A stretch of DNA of 64,000 nt, from contig NC_016480.1 of assembly GCF_000227115.2 (NCBI RefSeq), forward strand, positions 1,240,001 to 1,304,000, read 5' to 3'. Shown piece after piece: positions 9,929 to 21,600 of this stretch. Source of the DNA: Naumovozyma dairenensis CBS 421 (taxonomy: Eukaryota; Ascomycota; Saccharomycetes; Saccharomycetales; Saccharomycetaceae). The notes beneath the pieces were generated by a model. That model saw only the letters and a list, made by a program, of their open reading frames with translations, ran no database searches and was not told where the DNA came from. Made by a program: the position numbers and the translations under genes. Positions within the stretch are counted from its first letter, which is position 1; every line of letters starts with the position of its first letter.

Positions 9929-12217
9929 ATGAGTTCATTAGACGATGCCGATGATGGAATGTTATTAAATTTTGTCACTGATGATAGCTCTACGTCGAAA
10001 TCCACGAGTAATAACTCTCAAAAAGTTACTGGTGGTAGATGGAAGGACAGAAGGAAGTTGCAAATGATGTTGGATGGGAAGAAAACAAGAGGAAAGAGAT
10101 CACAGCAAGATTTGTATAAGGAAACTGGTGACGATGACGAGCACGATGAAGATTCCAAGAGTAACAAGAAAAGGTCGACGATGAATAATAATAATAGTCG
10201 TAATCAGACATTAATGACTAATAAGAAAACTAGAGAATTAGACAACAAATTGGCAAGTAGAAAAGGTGGGGTATTACCGCCAAACACAGCTAGCTCTGAA
10301 ATTGTTTCCTCCCTTTTCACATCAAACAGAGAAATTTCAACTGCCGTAAATACAAATAAGCACGATGAAAATATTAAGATTAATCCATCGAATGCTCCTT
10401 CCATGGAGGATTCATTCGATGCTTTAGGGATTAATGACACATTAGTATCTCATTTAGTGGAAAAGATGCGTATTACAAAACCAACAAATATTCAAAAATT
10501 AGCAATCCCAAATTTAATATCAAGTAATAAAAAAAATAATGACCTATTTATACATGCTCAAACCGGGTCTGGTAAGACATTGACTTATTTATTACCAATC
10601 ATATCCTCCATATTGGAAATGGAAGCTCATGTAGACAGAAAATCAGGATGTTTCGCCTTGATCGTTGCACCAACTCGTGAATTGGCCTCACAAATTTATC
10701 AGGTAGCTTCCACTTTGACTAATTGTTGTCATTATTTGGTTCCATGTCTTTTGATCGGTGGTGAACGTAAGAAATCTGAAAAGGCAAGATTACGTAAAGG
10801 TTGTAATTTCATTGTGGGAACACCAGGTCGTATATTGGATCATTTACAAAACACAAAAGTTATTCGTGAACAAATGGGTGATTCATTGAGATATTTGGTG
10901 TTGGATGAAGGTGATAAATTGATGGAATTAGGGTTTGAACAAACCATTGATGACATTTTAAAGATTATCCATGAGGTTCCAATCAATAACAGGAAATTCC
11001 CGAAATTACCATCACGTATTATTAATGTATTATGTAGTGCTACATTGAAGGGAAGAGTAACTAAACTAGGTGATGTTGCATTACAAAACTATAAGCTGAT
11101 CAGTGTCAGCGGTAAGACAGAAAAGGAAACCGTTACTGTGGCACCAGATCAATTATTACAACAAATTACTATTGTTCCCCCGAAATTAAGGTTGGTTACT
11201 TTGGCTGCAGAATTAAATAATATGACAAAGAGAGCCAAGGAAAATCCTGAACAAACTACACGTACAATGGTTTTTTTATCCTGTTCAGATAGTGTTGAAT
11301 TCCACTTTGAGACATTCTCATCGAATGATTCTCATCATAAAGATATAGTTGGCGATACAGTCAGATTATTGACTAAAGGGAATACTATTTTCCCTTGTTT
11401 TGATCCTGCTGAAACACCAAAAGTCCTATGTTATAAATTGCACGGGTCATTATCCCAACAAATGAGAACTCAAACTTTAAAGCATTTTGCCACAGATAAT
11501 GATGCTACTAAAGGGAAACATTTAATTATGTTCTGTACGGATGTGGCAAGTAGAGGTCTTGATTTGCCATATGTTAGTACCGTCATTGAAGTTGATCCAC
11601 CTTTCGCAGCAGAAGATCATCTTCATAGAATTGGTCGTACTGCTCGTGCTGGTAAACCTGGTGAAAGTTTATTATTTTTACTTCCAGGCGAAGAAGAAGG
11701 TTACATGGATTATATTAAACCATACCATCCATTGGGGTGGCAGTTACTCAAATTCGATGAAGATATCTTAAAGTCTGCCTTCAGTGATTTGAGAGTTGCC
11801 AGAAATGATATTACTGCTAAAGACGCCCAAAGGAAAAAGAGTAAGGACAAAACTGAAAAAATTCTGGAATGGGATACTAATGCCACTACTTGGCATTTGA
11901 ACGTTGAAAGACGTTTATTAGAAGATTCAACTTATAAGAATGTAGCAATGAGGGGTTATACAAGTCATGTGAGAGCATATGCTACACATATAACTCAGGA
12001 AAAGAAATTTTTCAACGTCAGATGTTTACATTTGGGTCATTTAGCCAAGAGTTTTGGTCTAAGAGAGAGACCTAAGAGTATGGGTGCCTTAGGAAGTAAA
12101 CAGCAAAAGATGGAGGATGATGCTTTTAAAAATAAAAAGAAGGAAGATCCTCAAATGAAATTAATTCGTATGGCTCGTAAGGCAGTACGCGCCAGTGCTA
12201 GTGAATTCAACTATTAG
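9929..12217 (+). CDS. DBP7: ATP-dependent RNA helicase for 60S ribosome assembly
   Basis: DEAD-box-type helicase of 762 aa, homologous to S. cerevisiae Dbp7 (742 aa), a nucleolar enzyme for pre-60S assembly. The start is set at the ATG before SSLDDADDGMLLNF, because homology begins there; the open frame extends 27 codons further upstream without family similarity. Motifs in order: Q-motif region near 170, motif I AQTGSGKT at 210-217, Ia PTRELA near 250, II DEGD at 326-329 (the Dbp7 variant of DEAD), III SAT near 372, VI HRIGRTARAG at 566. The N terminus has VTGGRWKDRRKLQMML, typical of Dbp7. It is divergent with RPC37. Confidence 0.96.
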   Translation: MSSLDDADDGMLLNFVTDDSSTSKSTSNNSQKVTGGRWKDRRKLQMMLDGKKTRGKRSQQDLYKETGDDDEHDEDSKSNKKRSTMNNNNSRNQTLMTNKKTRELDNKLASRKGGVLPPNTASSEIVSSLFTSNREISTAVNTNKHDENIKINPSNAPSMEDSFDALGINDTLVSHLVEKMRITKPTNIQKLAIPNLISSNKKNNDLFIHAQTGSGKTLTYLLPIISSILEMEAHVDRKSGCFALIVAPTRELASQIYQVASTLTNCCHYLVPCLLIGGERKKSEKARLRKGCNFIVGTPGRILDHLQNTKVIREQMGDSLRYLVLDEGDKLMELGFEQTIDDILKIIHEVPINNRKFPKLPSRIINVLCSATLKGRVTKLGDVALQNYKLISVSGKTEKETVTVAPDQLLQQITIVPPKLRLVTLAAELNNMTKRAKENPEQTTRTMVFLSCSDSVEFHFETFSSNDSHHKDIVGDTVRLLTKGNTIFPCFDPAETPKVLCYKLHGSLSQQMRTQTLKHFATDNDATKGKHLIMFCTDVASRGLDLPYVSTVIEVDPPFAAEDHLHRIGRTARAGKPGESLLFLLPGEEEGYMDYIKPYHPLGWQLLKFDEDILKSAFSDLRVARNDITAKDAQRKKSKDKTEKILEWDTNATTWHLNVERRLLEDSTYKNVAMRGYTSHVRAYATHITQEKKFFNVRCLHLGHLAKSFGLRERPKSMGALGSKQQKMEDDAFKNKKKEDPQMKLIRMARKAVRASASEFNY

Positions 12218-12492
12218 AGCTAAAAAGTACCCATAGACGATCATACATATATCCAATTTTTCTATCAACATTCTTATTTTTACTTAATTAGAAAAAAATT
12301 TGTATAATAATATTTATCACAAGCATTCCTGCATTTAAATTAAATCTCAGGCTAAGGACTATTCATATTCGTTCAATGTAACGTCAGAGTTTGCGTAATA
12401 TGTGATCATATTCTATTTGGGTAGTCGTTTGAACTATTTTGAGTCTATAAACTTGAACTATATGATCTAATGCGTGTGTAGATTAAAACTTA

Positions 12493-14094
12493 CTATAGAA
12501 CCGCCAAGATATTTTCTTCCAACGCATTATCGTCGTTGGTTGAGATTTGAACTCTAGATTTCCACTGCTTTGAATTTGCATTCTCGCCCTCATCTTCAGA
12601 AGGATGTGAATCGCCGATATATACAGGACGTTCGAATTTCTTTTTATCTTCTTGATAATCCCAAACACTGGAATGTAGTGCTTCTCGTTCCAGTTCTTTA
12701 CCTTCATTAATTTCCTTCTTTAAGGATTTGATAGCTCTTAAATCTTCTATATCTTCTTCATCACTGAGTTCTTCGAATTCGTCATCCGAATCTGCTATCA
12801 TCTTTTCATCCTTTTCTACCTCCGACATAGTCACTTTACCGTTCTTCCCAATGTTCATGCTCACTACGTATTTATCGCGTTTCCCACTTCTTTCCTTTTC
12901 TAACTTTTCCCACTTCCTTAGATTACGCTGTTGCTTCTTTAGTAACAGAGCTCTCTCACGAGCAGAGCCCCATAATCCCACTTCATTTGACATACTAAAA
13001 TCACTTGCATTATCAATGATCTTCGTCCTTTCAGCAGATGTATTTTGAAAATGTAATAACTTGTTCAATCTCTCTTGTGCAACAATAAGGTCCTTATCTT
13101 CTTCTTTAACATTTTTCGTTGAATCATTCTCAGAAACGCCCATTGATTCAATGTTATTTTCAGAGTTTAACACTTCTTCTCTTTTCCTTTCTCTCTCCCG
13201 TTTTCTCTCAATAAAATCGAATAATTTATCTTGTTCTTGGAACAAATTTTTCCCCATACCTGAGGAGATCTTATAAGTTTTTGTAGGTTTCCTGACACTT
13301 TGTTTAGCTTTCAATTTATTCTCCTGATCAAGCTTAGTAACCTCATCCTTCTCATTCTGTAACGCTTCCAACATCTGAACACGCTCACCAATTGGGATAA
13401 GTTCCTCACCACAGAACGAACAATTATTCAAATGTAACCCCTCTTTAATACAAATGATTTTCCCACATGATAAACAATTAGGAGCCAATTCGAAAATCGG
13501 ATGTCTTAAACCTTGACAATTACAAACGTACTTCTTAGAATTCTTCTCTTCTTTGTTTAGTTCTAAGAATTTCACTGCGTCATCGATATCACGTAAAGAT
13601 TGTACTTTCTTTGTTTTGTTTTTTTGCTCATTCTTTCTTGAACTCTTTTCCATGGATTCCTTCTTAATTGAAGCAGGCGGTTTCGTCAATCTTTCGCTAA
13701 CAAGGGTCCCTTTCGTTGAGTCCTTCTTCAGGAGAGGTTTCTTTTCTTCAGGTTTAAGCTTTAACTGAGAAGGAGGAGGAGGAGGGAGAGGAGAAGTCGA
13801 TTTATCCTGTTGCAGTGGTGATATGAACTCCCTCTCTCGAGGTGGTCGTACGATTGACGTAACTTCATCATCCTGTGTTTGAGTTTTTTTGCTCAGTAAT
13901 TCATTGAATTTAATCACAAATTCAAATGAAAGATCTTCATGACCTAGGATATCTAGGAAACCTTGCGCTATTGTTTCTGGAGTCTTGTTCGAGGTGAGAA
14001 CTTGCTCACATAATTTTTTGACATCATCTTGCTCTAATGGCAAAATCTCTGGTATTTGGGTGATTGCAAATTGGATTGCGTCAGCTCTAGTCAT
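12493..14094 (-). CDS. RQT4: Ribosome quality-control trigger complex zinc-finger subunit (TRIP4/ASC1 homologue)
   Basis: A 533-aa homologue of S. cerevisiae YKR023W/Rqt4 (about 530 aa). With Slh1 and Cue3 it forms the RQT complex, which splits collided ribosomes after Hel2 ubiquitination. The defining feature is the ASC1/TRIP4-type C2HC5 zinc finger at residues 191-228 (CNCQGLRHPIF, CLSC, HLNNCSFCG). The flanks are long, charged and coiled-coil-like, with a proline run (PPPPPP) near 104. It is convergent with DBP7, as in S. cerevisiae. Between it and SET3 lies one breakpoint relative to the S. cerevisiae chromosome XI order. Confidence 0.92.
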   Translation of the reverse strand: MTRADAIQFAITQIPEILPLEQDDVKKLCEQVLTSNKTPETIAQGFLDILGHEDLSFEFVIKFNELLSKKTQTQDDEVTSIVRPPREREFISPLQQDKSTSPLPPPPPSQLKLKPEEKKPLLKKDSTKGTLVSERLTKPPASIKKESMEKSSRKNEQKNKTKKVQSLRDIDDAVKFLELNKEEKNSKKYVCNCQGLRHPIFELAPNCLSCGKIICIKEGLHLNNCSFCGEELIPIGERVQMLEALQNEKDEVTKLDQENKLKAKQSVRKPTKTYKISSGMGKNLFQEQDKLFDFIERKRERERKREEVLNSENNIESMGVSENDSTKNVKEEDKDLIVAQERLNKLLHFQNTSAERTKIIDNASDFSMSNEVGLWGSARERALLLKKQQRNLRKWEKLEKERSGKRDKYVVSMNIGKNGKVTMSEVEKDEKMIADSDDEFEELSDEEDIEDLRAIKSLKKEINEGKELEREALHSSVWDYQEDKKKFERPVYIGDSHPSEDEGENANSKQWKSRVQISTNDDNALEENILAVL

Positions 14095-14611
14095 AATAGA
14101 TGGATGGTGACCGGAATATCTATCTTACTGCTGTGTTTCGGAGCTCTTTTGTCTTTCAAGATCTCTTGATAAGTTGAGTATTGATTGTGTTTTCTGATGA
14201 AATATCAAGTAGTTAACTAGTTAGTCTCTCTACCTCCGCAGATACTACGCGTAAGCTAATAAAATAGTAATAGAATAGCGACGTTAAAGTATAAGGAGGG
14301 CAACTAACAAAGTGTGACATGAATATATAATATTCATATAAAACATGCAAATATAGTACTAAAATGGCTGGTAAGTGTACAAAACCAGCTATGACAAATG
14401 CAATAAAGTGTACCTTTATTCTTATGCAACTCTCAAACGCTCTTAATCTAAACTAGGAATATCGTTTGATGAGGCGGATATAGTTTTTCAACGGGAGAGC
14501 TATATACGTCAGTTCTTACTTACATATGAATAATTAGTAATTATGATATAGTGCAGGTTCAAAGTACATTCATTTATCATTTTGTAGCTTTTTACGATAA
14601 GTCAGCAAAAC
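14095..14611. other. RQT4-SET3 intergenic region with one ACGCGT
   Basis: About 0.5 kb without a gene. It holds the promoter of RQT4, including a single ACGCGT hexamer (14247-14252; an MCB-type core) 150 bp before its ATG, and AT-rich 3' flank of SET3. Confidence 0.5.
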
Positions 14612-17089
14612 TTAGTTTCTTTTCAGTTGGGAAGCTGATGCTAAAGAGGCTGGCAAATTGGAAGCGCTGCTATTACCGTCGCTAGTCAAATCCAAGGTTT
14701 TGTCATGTTCTTTTTCCATATCTTGAAATTCTTTTGCACTGAGCAAAATGGGAGTCGTTGATCTACTAGGCGGTTTACCGTCAAACTTTTCTCTTGATGA
14801 AAGAATCTTTGGCGATGACAATCCCCTAAGTACATTACTCTCTAGCATCATACTAGGGCCTGTAGTGATACTGTGATGCCTCTTGGATCCATCAAATCGC
14901 ATTTTAATATCTGCGGTGGATTCAGCTTTCTTGGTTAGGCCTAATCCTGTGAGAGATATTTTTGAAGTATGTACTGATTGTGAATGTAATGATGGGCGCT
15001 GTGTCGAAGGTTGCACTTCAAGCTTGATTGGAATAGATAATTTATCAAGATCAGTAATTCTGGATTCATTTAAATCCTCTAAATTCTCGATAATCTTAAT
15101 GTTTGTTTTCTTCCTATGTACAGTAGGTTTCCCAATTTTATTACATGACAGCAACCATATCTTAAACGGATGAATTGTTCCTTCCTTATTTTTTTTTGTG
15201 GTAACGTTCCTCCTTTCTTTCTCCAATGTCTTCATCGGTCTATTGGTAACATTTTCATCAAATTTTATATCATCTTTTAACGAAGCAGGGTCTAACTCTT
15301 CTAGCAATATTTTCAATAAATTGCCCTCCTTATGACGTTTTCTTCTATCAATAGATTTTTTTACTAACCTATCTAAAACAGGTCCCGGGCGTCGCTTCCT
15401 CAAATCCAAATCATCGAGCACCATATTAAATTTGTATCTATTATTCATTTTAACTTTTAGCGATTTGACCATGTTTTTTGAAAGCTTTTTAATTTTGGAT
15501 AGATGACATTCTTTACTATTTTTACCACATGCACATTCGCATGATCCCAATACAGAATCAATAGAGGTCAACAATACAACTTTTTCATCCGATGTCAAAG
15601 TCTCAAAGGTATCCTCTTCATCAATTAATTTCAATATTGGATGTTTAGGATTCCAATTCCATGCAATTTGTAATTCCTCACCTTTCTCAATGTCTTTTAT
15701 TGCCTTTAAAACAAACTTGATTTCATTGTTAACCTTAATGGTTATTAATTCAACGTTTGGATTACAACCTCTTCGTAGATACCTCGTTAGATTCCCAGAT
15801 GCTCTTGCATCGATGTATATTGGCCAGTGTGGATGAAAGAGAACTTTCCTCTTGGTACACCCCCAAATATTATATTGATTTCTTGAATTATTCAAATAAC
15901 GGTTTTTGAAATCTATTTCACCTAAAAATTCTTCAATTAGAGCATTTTCATTACAGTTTTCTTGAATAAATATTCCTAATTTTGTAAAACCGGGAAAGAC
16001 TCTTGAATAATTAAAATCTGCATATGGTTTTACTTCAAATGAGATCGGTTTGAAAGAGGGCACTTCTTCTATAAACTCATCATTGGAATGTTTTTTAATA
16101 AATAAATCAACAAGTTTATCTTTCGTCCGATAATTATCGATCGGCAGGAAACTAGCTTGGAATGCTTCCTTTGCTGTCAAAAAATGCTCTTTCTTTCGAA
16201 CTACTAAATCCGGTGATTGGACAGGAATGTCTATCACTGATGGTCTACTGCTAATTCGCCCATCATCTGTATGTTTTTCATCATTATCGTTTTCCATTTC
16301 CTCTAAATGAATATCTTCTGCGACTTTATCAGCATTACTCTGAGATCTACCCTTGTTATTGGCGTTTATTTTTACGTCTTTTTTTGGTGATGATTCGTGA
16401 TTATCAAAGTCAAAGTTTCCATTTTCACTCCTAGATTCTAATTCAGGTAAATTATTCAAACCTAACAAAGATCTTTGTTGCAACTGTTTCCTTCTGGCCA
16501 GTTTCCTATCTATGTCATTCCCTGGTTGACAGACATCACAAAGATGATCATCGGGAGCGGAATCTACATCTTTTATACCAAAACAAATGGCATGCTGCCA
16601 TCTATTACAATGATCACACTGAATAGTGAACCCGTCATCATCATCAAATCCACAAATACATGTAATTATTCCAGAATCAGGATCCACAATATACGAGTCA
16701 TCTACTACTTGGGTTCCCTCTTTATTTTCAAATATTTCTTTTTGCATTTCTTCTTCCTCAGTAAGTTTATTTGATGCAGTTTTCTTCAGCTTTTTGTGAA
16801 GTAACGGTAATGGAACAGTAGCAGCCGTGGCCAATGCAGTAGCTGCAGCAGATGCAGCTGCATCCAATGGTCTCAGACTCTCTCGACGATGTTTGTGAGA
16901 ATGATGATGCACGTGTTCCCTTTGTCGCTGTTGCTCTTCTAAAGCATGTTCCATTGAAGGAAGTTCATTACTAGCTGTAGATGATTCAGATGGTCTCGGT
17001 GCAGTGCTTTTTGAAAACATGAGCAGCGTAGATGCATCTGCTAGGAGCCCGGTATCATCCTGGGACTGTTCTTTCTCTCGATCGTCCAT
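14612..17089 (-). CDS. SET3: PHD-finger/SET-domain protein, defining subunit of a Set3-type histone deacetylase complex
   Basis: An 825-aa protein with a PHD finger at residues 143-188 (CICGFDDDDGFTIQCDHCNRW then CDVC) and a SET domain at about 365-480. This is the arrangement of S. cerevisiae Set3 (751 aa) and its shorter ohnologue Set4 (560 aa); length favours Set3. Set3 recruits Hos2 and Hst1 deacetylases to H3K4-methylated chromatin, represses meiotic genes and shapes transcription kinetics. The SET core lacks the catalytic NHSC pattern: RYLRRGCNPNVEL stands in its place, so methyltransferase activity is unlikely, as thought for Set3. A second Cys cluster (CECACGKNSKEC) follows near residue 520. 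It is divergent from GMH1, as in S. cerevisiae. Confidence 0.92.
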   Translation of the reverse strand: MDDREKEQSQDDTGLLADASTLLMFSKSTAPRPSESSTASNELPSMEHALEEQQRQREHVHHHSHKHRRESLRPLDAAASAAATALATAATVPLPLLHKKLKKTASNKLTEEEEMQKEIFENKEGTQVVDDSYIVDPDSGIITCICGFDDDDGFTIQCDHCNRWQHAICFGIKDVDSAPDDHLCDVCQPGNDIDRKLARRKQLQQRSLLGLNNLPELESRSENGNFDFDNHESSPKKDVKINANNKGRSQSNADKVAEDIHLEEMENDNDEKHTDDGRISSRPSVIDIPVQSPDLVVRKKEHFLTAKEAFQASFLPIDNYRTKDKLVDLFIKKHSNDEFIEEVPSFKPISFEVKPYADFNYSRVFPGFTKLGIFIQENCNENALIEEFLGEIDFKNRYLNNSRNQYNIWGCTKRKVLFHPHWPIYIDARASGNLTRYLRRGCNPNVELITIKVNNEIKFVLKAIKDIEKGEELQIAWNWNPKHPILKLIDEEDTFETLTSDEKVVLLTSIDSVLGSCECACGKNSKECHLSKIKKLSKNMVKSLKVKMNNRYKFNMVLDDLDLRKRRPGPVLDRLVKKSIDRRKRHKEGNLLKILLEELDPASLKDDIKFDENVTNRPMKTLEKERRNVTTKKNKEGTIHPFKIWLLSCNKIGKPTVHRKKTNIKIIENLEDLNESRITDLDKLSIPIKLEVQPSTQRPSLHSQSVHTSKISLTGLGLTKKAESTADIKMRFDGSKRHHSITTGPSMMLESNVLRGLSSPKILSSREKFDGKPPSRSTTPILLSAKEFQDMEKEHDKTLDLTSDGNSSASNLPASLASASQLKRN

Positions 17090-17588
17090 TATTAATGTTA
17101 AAATACACTATCAGTTTCTCCTGTTTAGAGGTGGTCTTCACTTGTTACAGGTTCGTTACTAGTCTGTCTGTTCTTGTTCTTGTTCTTGTTCTGGTAGATT
17201 TATATCTTATTGTGAAATTGTTAAAGAAAGTCGCCCCAAGAAATTTACTTTGTTGGAATTTGGCAGATGGATTTATTTTGGAAGTTTGAACAACAAATTG
17301 ACAAGTCCACAAGCTGAAGAAGAAAGGTATTTATTAAGGTGTATATTATTTTAGTAAAGACCATTATCTGTCTGTAACACTAATTCAAAGTTATTACAGA
17401 AGAGACACTATTTCAGCTGGAAGATTTCTTTAGTGCAAATATTCGCGTGGCTTGAATTGTGTTACATTGTACTCTACTAGATCATTCAGTTTCCTCATTT
17501 CACTCAGTGCAAGTGCTGTAGTCTCCTCCATAAAAGAACATTTTATTAATAGTCTGGCATATTACTGGGGTAGCTGATTATATTTTAA
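17090..17588. other. SET3-GMH1 divergent intergenic region
   Basis: About 0.5 kb between two divergent starts. A short run of TTCTTG repeats is at 17174-17190. No gene or known regulatory site is clear. Confidence 0.5.
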
Positions 17589-18449
17589 ATGAGTGTATTG
17601 CCTAGAACTGTCCAGGATGTTAATCCTACGCAAAATAGAAAATCAATCTCAGTGATGAATTCTAACAATGATGCATATGATTATAACCATTACAATAACA
17701 GCACTTTCAGTAATAATAATAGGATACCAATAGTAATAAAAAGACTTTTCAAGACACCAAAAAATTTGGACTTTGAAACAGCTACGTGGGAAATGTTCCA
17801 CTTGATCTTCAAACCTAGAAAGGCATTCCGTTCATTTTATTATCAACATCAAACCAAAAATCAATGGGCAAGAGATGATCCATCTTTCTTTCTTTTACAA
17901 ATCTTACTATTGTCAATCACATCGATCGCATGGTCCATTGCATATGGTAGATCATTCATGGGATTTTGCAAACTACTATTCAATATGATATTCATTGATT
18001 TCTTTCTGTTAGGTTTCATAATCTCTACCATGTTTTGGTTCATATTAAACAGACCATTTTTCCAATTCAAACTAATGACAAATAATGATTATTATAACAG
18101 TAATAATGTCAATAACAGTACTCGACCATCCATAGAATGGGGCTATTGTTTTGATGTTCACTGTGATGCATTCTTAGTTATCCTGTTATTACTGTATTTC
18201 TTGCAATTCCTATTATTACCAATAATTAATTTGCATAATTGGTTTGCCCTGATTGTGGGGAATTCATTATATTGTTTCGCCATTGGTCATTACTTCATCT
18301 TGACCTTTTATGGTTATTCACAATTACCATTTTTGAAAAATATCAACTTTATCCTATTGCCAACTTTAGGTATGGCCCTCCTTTATGTTATTAGCTTAAT
18401 AGGTATTGATTTATCTTCATGGTTAAGTTTTTATAATTACACAAACTAA
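17589..18449 (+). CDS. GMH1: Golgi membrane protein of the UNC-50 family
   Basis: A 286-aa multispanning protein (S. cerevisiae Gmh1 is 273 aa) of the UNC-50 family. It is a Golgi/ER membrane protein that interacts with the Arf exchange factor Gea1. The first 50 residues are polar and Asn-rich. The family start FKTPKNLDFETATWEMFHLI follows, then KAFRSFYYQHQTKNQWARDDPSF and about five hydrophobic helices (roughly 100-120, 130-155, 190-215, 220-245, 255-280). It is divergent with SET3 and convergent with SPO14, as in S. cerevisiae. Confidence 0.95.
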   Translation: MSVLPRTVQDVNPTQNRKSISVMNSNNDAYDYNHYNNSTFSNNNRIPIVIKRLFKTPKNLDFETATWEMFHLIFKPRKAFRSFYYQHQTKNQWARDDPSFFLLQILLLSITSIAWSIAYGRSFMGFCKLLFNMIFIDFFLLGFIISTMFWFILNRPFFQFKLMTNNDYYNSNNVNNSTRPSIEWGYCFDVHCDAFLVILLLLYFLQFLLLPIINLHNWFALIVGNSLYCFAIGHYFILTFYGYSQLPFLKNINFILLPTLGMALLYVISLIGIDLSSWLSFYNYTN

Positions 18450-18641
18450 GGATCATCATTGCTGCTCAATTGATAAAGAAGACTATAATGTCTGTCAATA
18501 TTAATATGGTAATAAATAAAAGAATATATGTTTTATGCAAAAAAAGTAGTATAAAATAAATAGTCATATATAATTCGTAATCATATTTATTTTAATATTA
18601 TTATCAGGCGAGGAGTCAGTAAATAGGAATGCATATGTCGA

Positions 18642-21600
18642 TCAATCGTATATTTCGATTGGTGGTAATCTATCAGCACTATAAAACCAATTTTTAGATT
18701 CGACTTCTTTAGCTAGCCACTCTGTTGGAAATATCACTAAATTGCCATGTACTCTTTCAAGTAATCTACGAGATGTATGTCTATCAAAGGTTCTTTGTTT
18801 AAATCCGTACAATAAACTGTTAGAGAATCGCATTTTTAATCTTGAGACTGTTTTCTTCTTCAATGCGTTCATAGACTTCTCCTCTAAGTCTTTGTTCGTG
18901 GTTGCTTTCTCATTCTCATCATCCCTTGGTACAGTTTTGTTTACGGGAACATCAATAAGTTTTTCTCCTTTGTTAACATTTCTATCTGATTCTTTTGGAA
19001 TTGGTAAGTCATCAGAATTCGTAGAACCTGATTTGGTAGATGACTCATTTGATTTTTCCATTGCCAATGCAGTTTCGATAGATTTGTTCTGTTCATCAAT
19101 AAATTCTTGGGATAATTTGTTAAATTCTTTATAATCTCTCCAAGTCTGTACATCGTTATCAGGTTGACAATGGAAAACAAATCTAAAGATCAATGTGTTT
19201 CTTAATGCAATTGCTGTCCATACATCATCATAGAACGTTTCAGCTAATGGATCTCCGAAACAATAAGGATCAACAAATTTTAGGTTCAACAATCGCCTGT
19301 CAAAATCCTCGTTGTTCGTAACAGACGGTGTGATTTGTGACAATAATTCATCTACAGCATCATCATCTAACTCTCCTAAGCTGCCTGGGTCTGTCCTATT
19401 ATCTGATTGTTCTGAACTGGAGTTGGTACTAGTATTTTCTTCATTGCTCACATTCGTCTTGGAATCAGCAAGTACTTTAATTTTGTATGATAAACGTTGT
19501 AAATAACAAATCCTTTTCAACATATCCCATTTTTTGATATCGGATATTTCTAGACAATTAAGGTACTTTTCAATATCCCTTTTATCTGGTAAGAAATCAA
19601 ACGATGCCTCATAGCGTAAATCAGTCTTGGATTTTTCTTTATCATCTATGACTCTACTTGATAATGCCTTTAGTGCCCAATCTTTCAGCTGCTCTGTAAC
19701 AGATTCCTTGAATTCATCTGTAACTTTATTCCATCCATCCGGACCATCACCACTAACATCTGCAGTATGTACTTTATTTCCAATCAATCTGGGATCTGCA
19801 CTTATAGATTTGTTGTCTCTGATTCCAAGGTTTGCTGTGCCAGCTCTAAAATTGAAAGAATGTAAAGGTACCGGCGGATCTGTTTGTGTTTGTCCCCTCG
19901 TGTTTCTAATTGGTAATTCCATTTTCTTATTGCCAATTTCTTCTTCTAACGAATCCAAAACATTGCACACTTCATCATACGCCTCAACTTCTGACGTTGT
20001 TTTCATAAATTCTTCTAAATTTATACCAAATTTACTTGAGGAAACATAGGAACCTCTCTTTCCACCTCCTTGTTCATCTTCCGTAATATCATCTCTGTGG
20101 TATATATTCGACCATGAAGAGCTATAATCGACGTCAAACACTTCACGATATGCCAGTTCAATCATGGAAGACGTTATTTTATCTTCTTTGTTATACTTGG
20201 AGGACTTTTTCTTGGTATCCAATGTATGCAACGTTCTATAATTTTCTTTTGCTAATTTCTCTAACCTTCCGAATTGTCTTTCTACAATCTCGACCAAATC
20301 AACATCACAACCCAAATGTTCTCTCATTAGTCTCTGCCGTAGTTCCCACGCAAACCTTCCTGCATAATAATCTTCGCCATTCATCTTAGTCTTTATTAGA
20401 TCAGTATCCCTCACAATAGCAGCTACTTCACTGTCTCTATTCCCTAATTGTGATCTCTCATTGATATTGGCACTTCCGATGATACAACTTCTATCATCAA
20501 CTATCAGCAGTTTTGCATGAACATATAGTTGTTCAGTAACCAATTTTTCCTCGGTACCAATTGTAGACCATTTCCTTAGTGAATAAAATTGAATATACTG
20601 TACAGGATCAATGTTTAATTTCCTTAATCTCGCAAAAATTGACGTTTCCCCACGAGATATACTTTGATATTGACATTGCATAATAACCCGCAAAGCTGAT
20701 GCTTCTGGTTGATCAATTGGAGAATCAAAACCTGGCATTAATGGAATGATAATGAAGGCCTTCCATTCTGCACCTTCACTGTTAGCCCGAATGATCCTAT
20801 CTACTATTGCATCCCCAATTTTATTTTCGATAATTACGCCATCCCAAGTAGAAGTTGTTATGAAAAATTGATTTTCAATATATATGTAATGTTGACTTGT
20901 TTCAATTAGTTTCAAGTATGCATTTTGAATTGATTTTTCAGTTTCTTTTAATCCTAGAGACCAATTCCCCGCACTTCTCAATATTTGAACTTCGCACGTT
21001 GACCTTTTCTTCAAAGTTTTGAAAAATGGTGATCTTTCTAATTCGCATGCAGTAAAATCATTGGCAGGTGTCAGTAATGGTGTTGGCCTACTAGGACGTT
21101 TTTCTCTTAACAAGTAATTCCATCTTTGAACAAAATGCCGAGATAAATCTCTTGCAGGTTCACCAACCATCATCATATGAACATCATGCCATGGCATTCT
21201 TGGTATCACATTCCTATCATACATTGATTCGAACGGTTTATCGAGCTCATAAAAATCACAAATTCTTGCATTTGAATAATCCTTCCCAGGGAAATTTTGA
21301 TCTTTAATACCAGTAGCATCATCCCGTAGAACATGCTCCGGGGTATCGTAACGCCCGTAACAAAGGTCAATTCCACCCATAAATGCAATAGTATGATCAA
21401 TGACTACAAATTTTTCATGATGTGCCCAGAAATACGTATTTTGTAACCATTGATTTGGAGAACGAATTAAATGAATATTTGGATGTAAACCTAACATAGA
21501 ATGTTTAGTCCACAAACTATCAGTTCCTACAGTATTACCGACATTTCTATAAATGACAATAAAAATTTTAATCCCACTTTCTGCACATTTCTTCAGAATT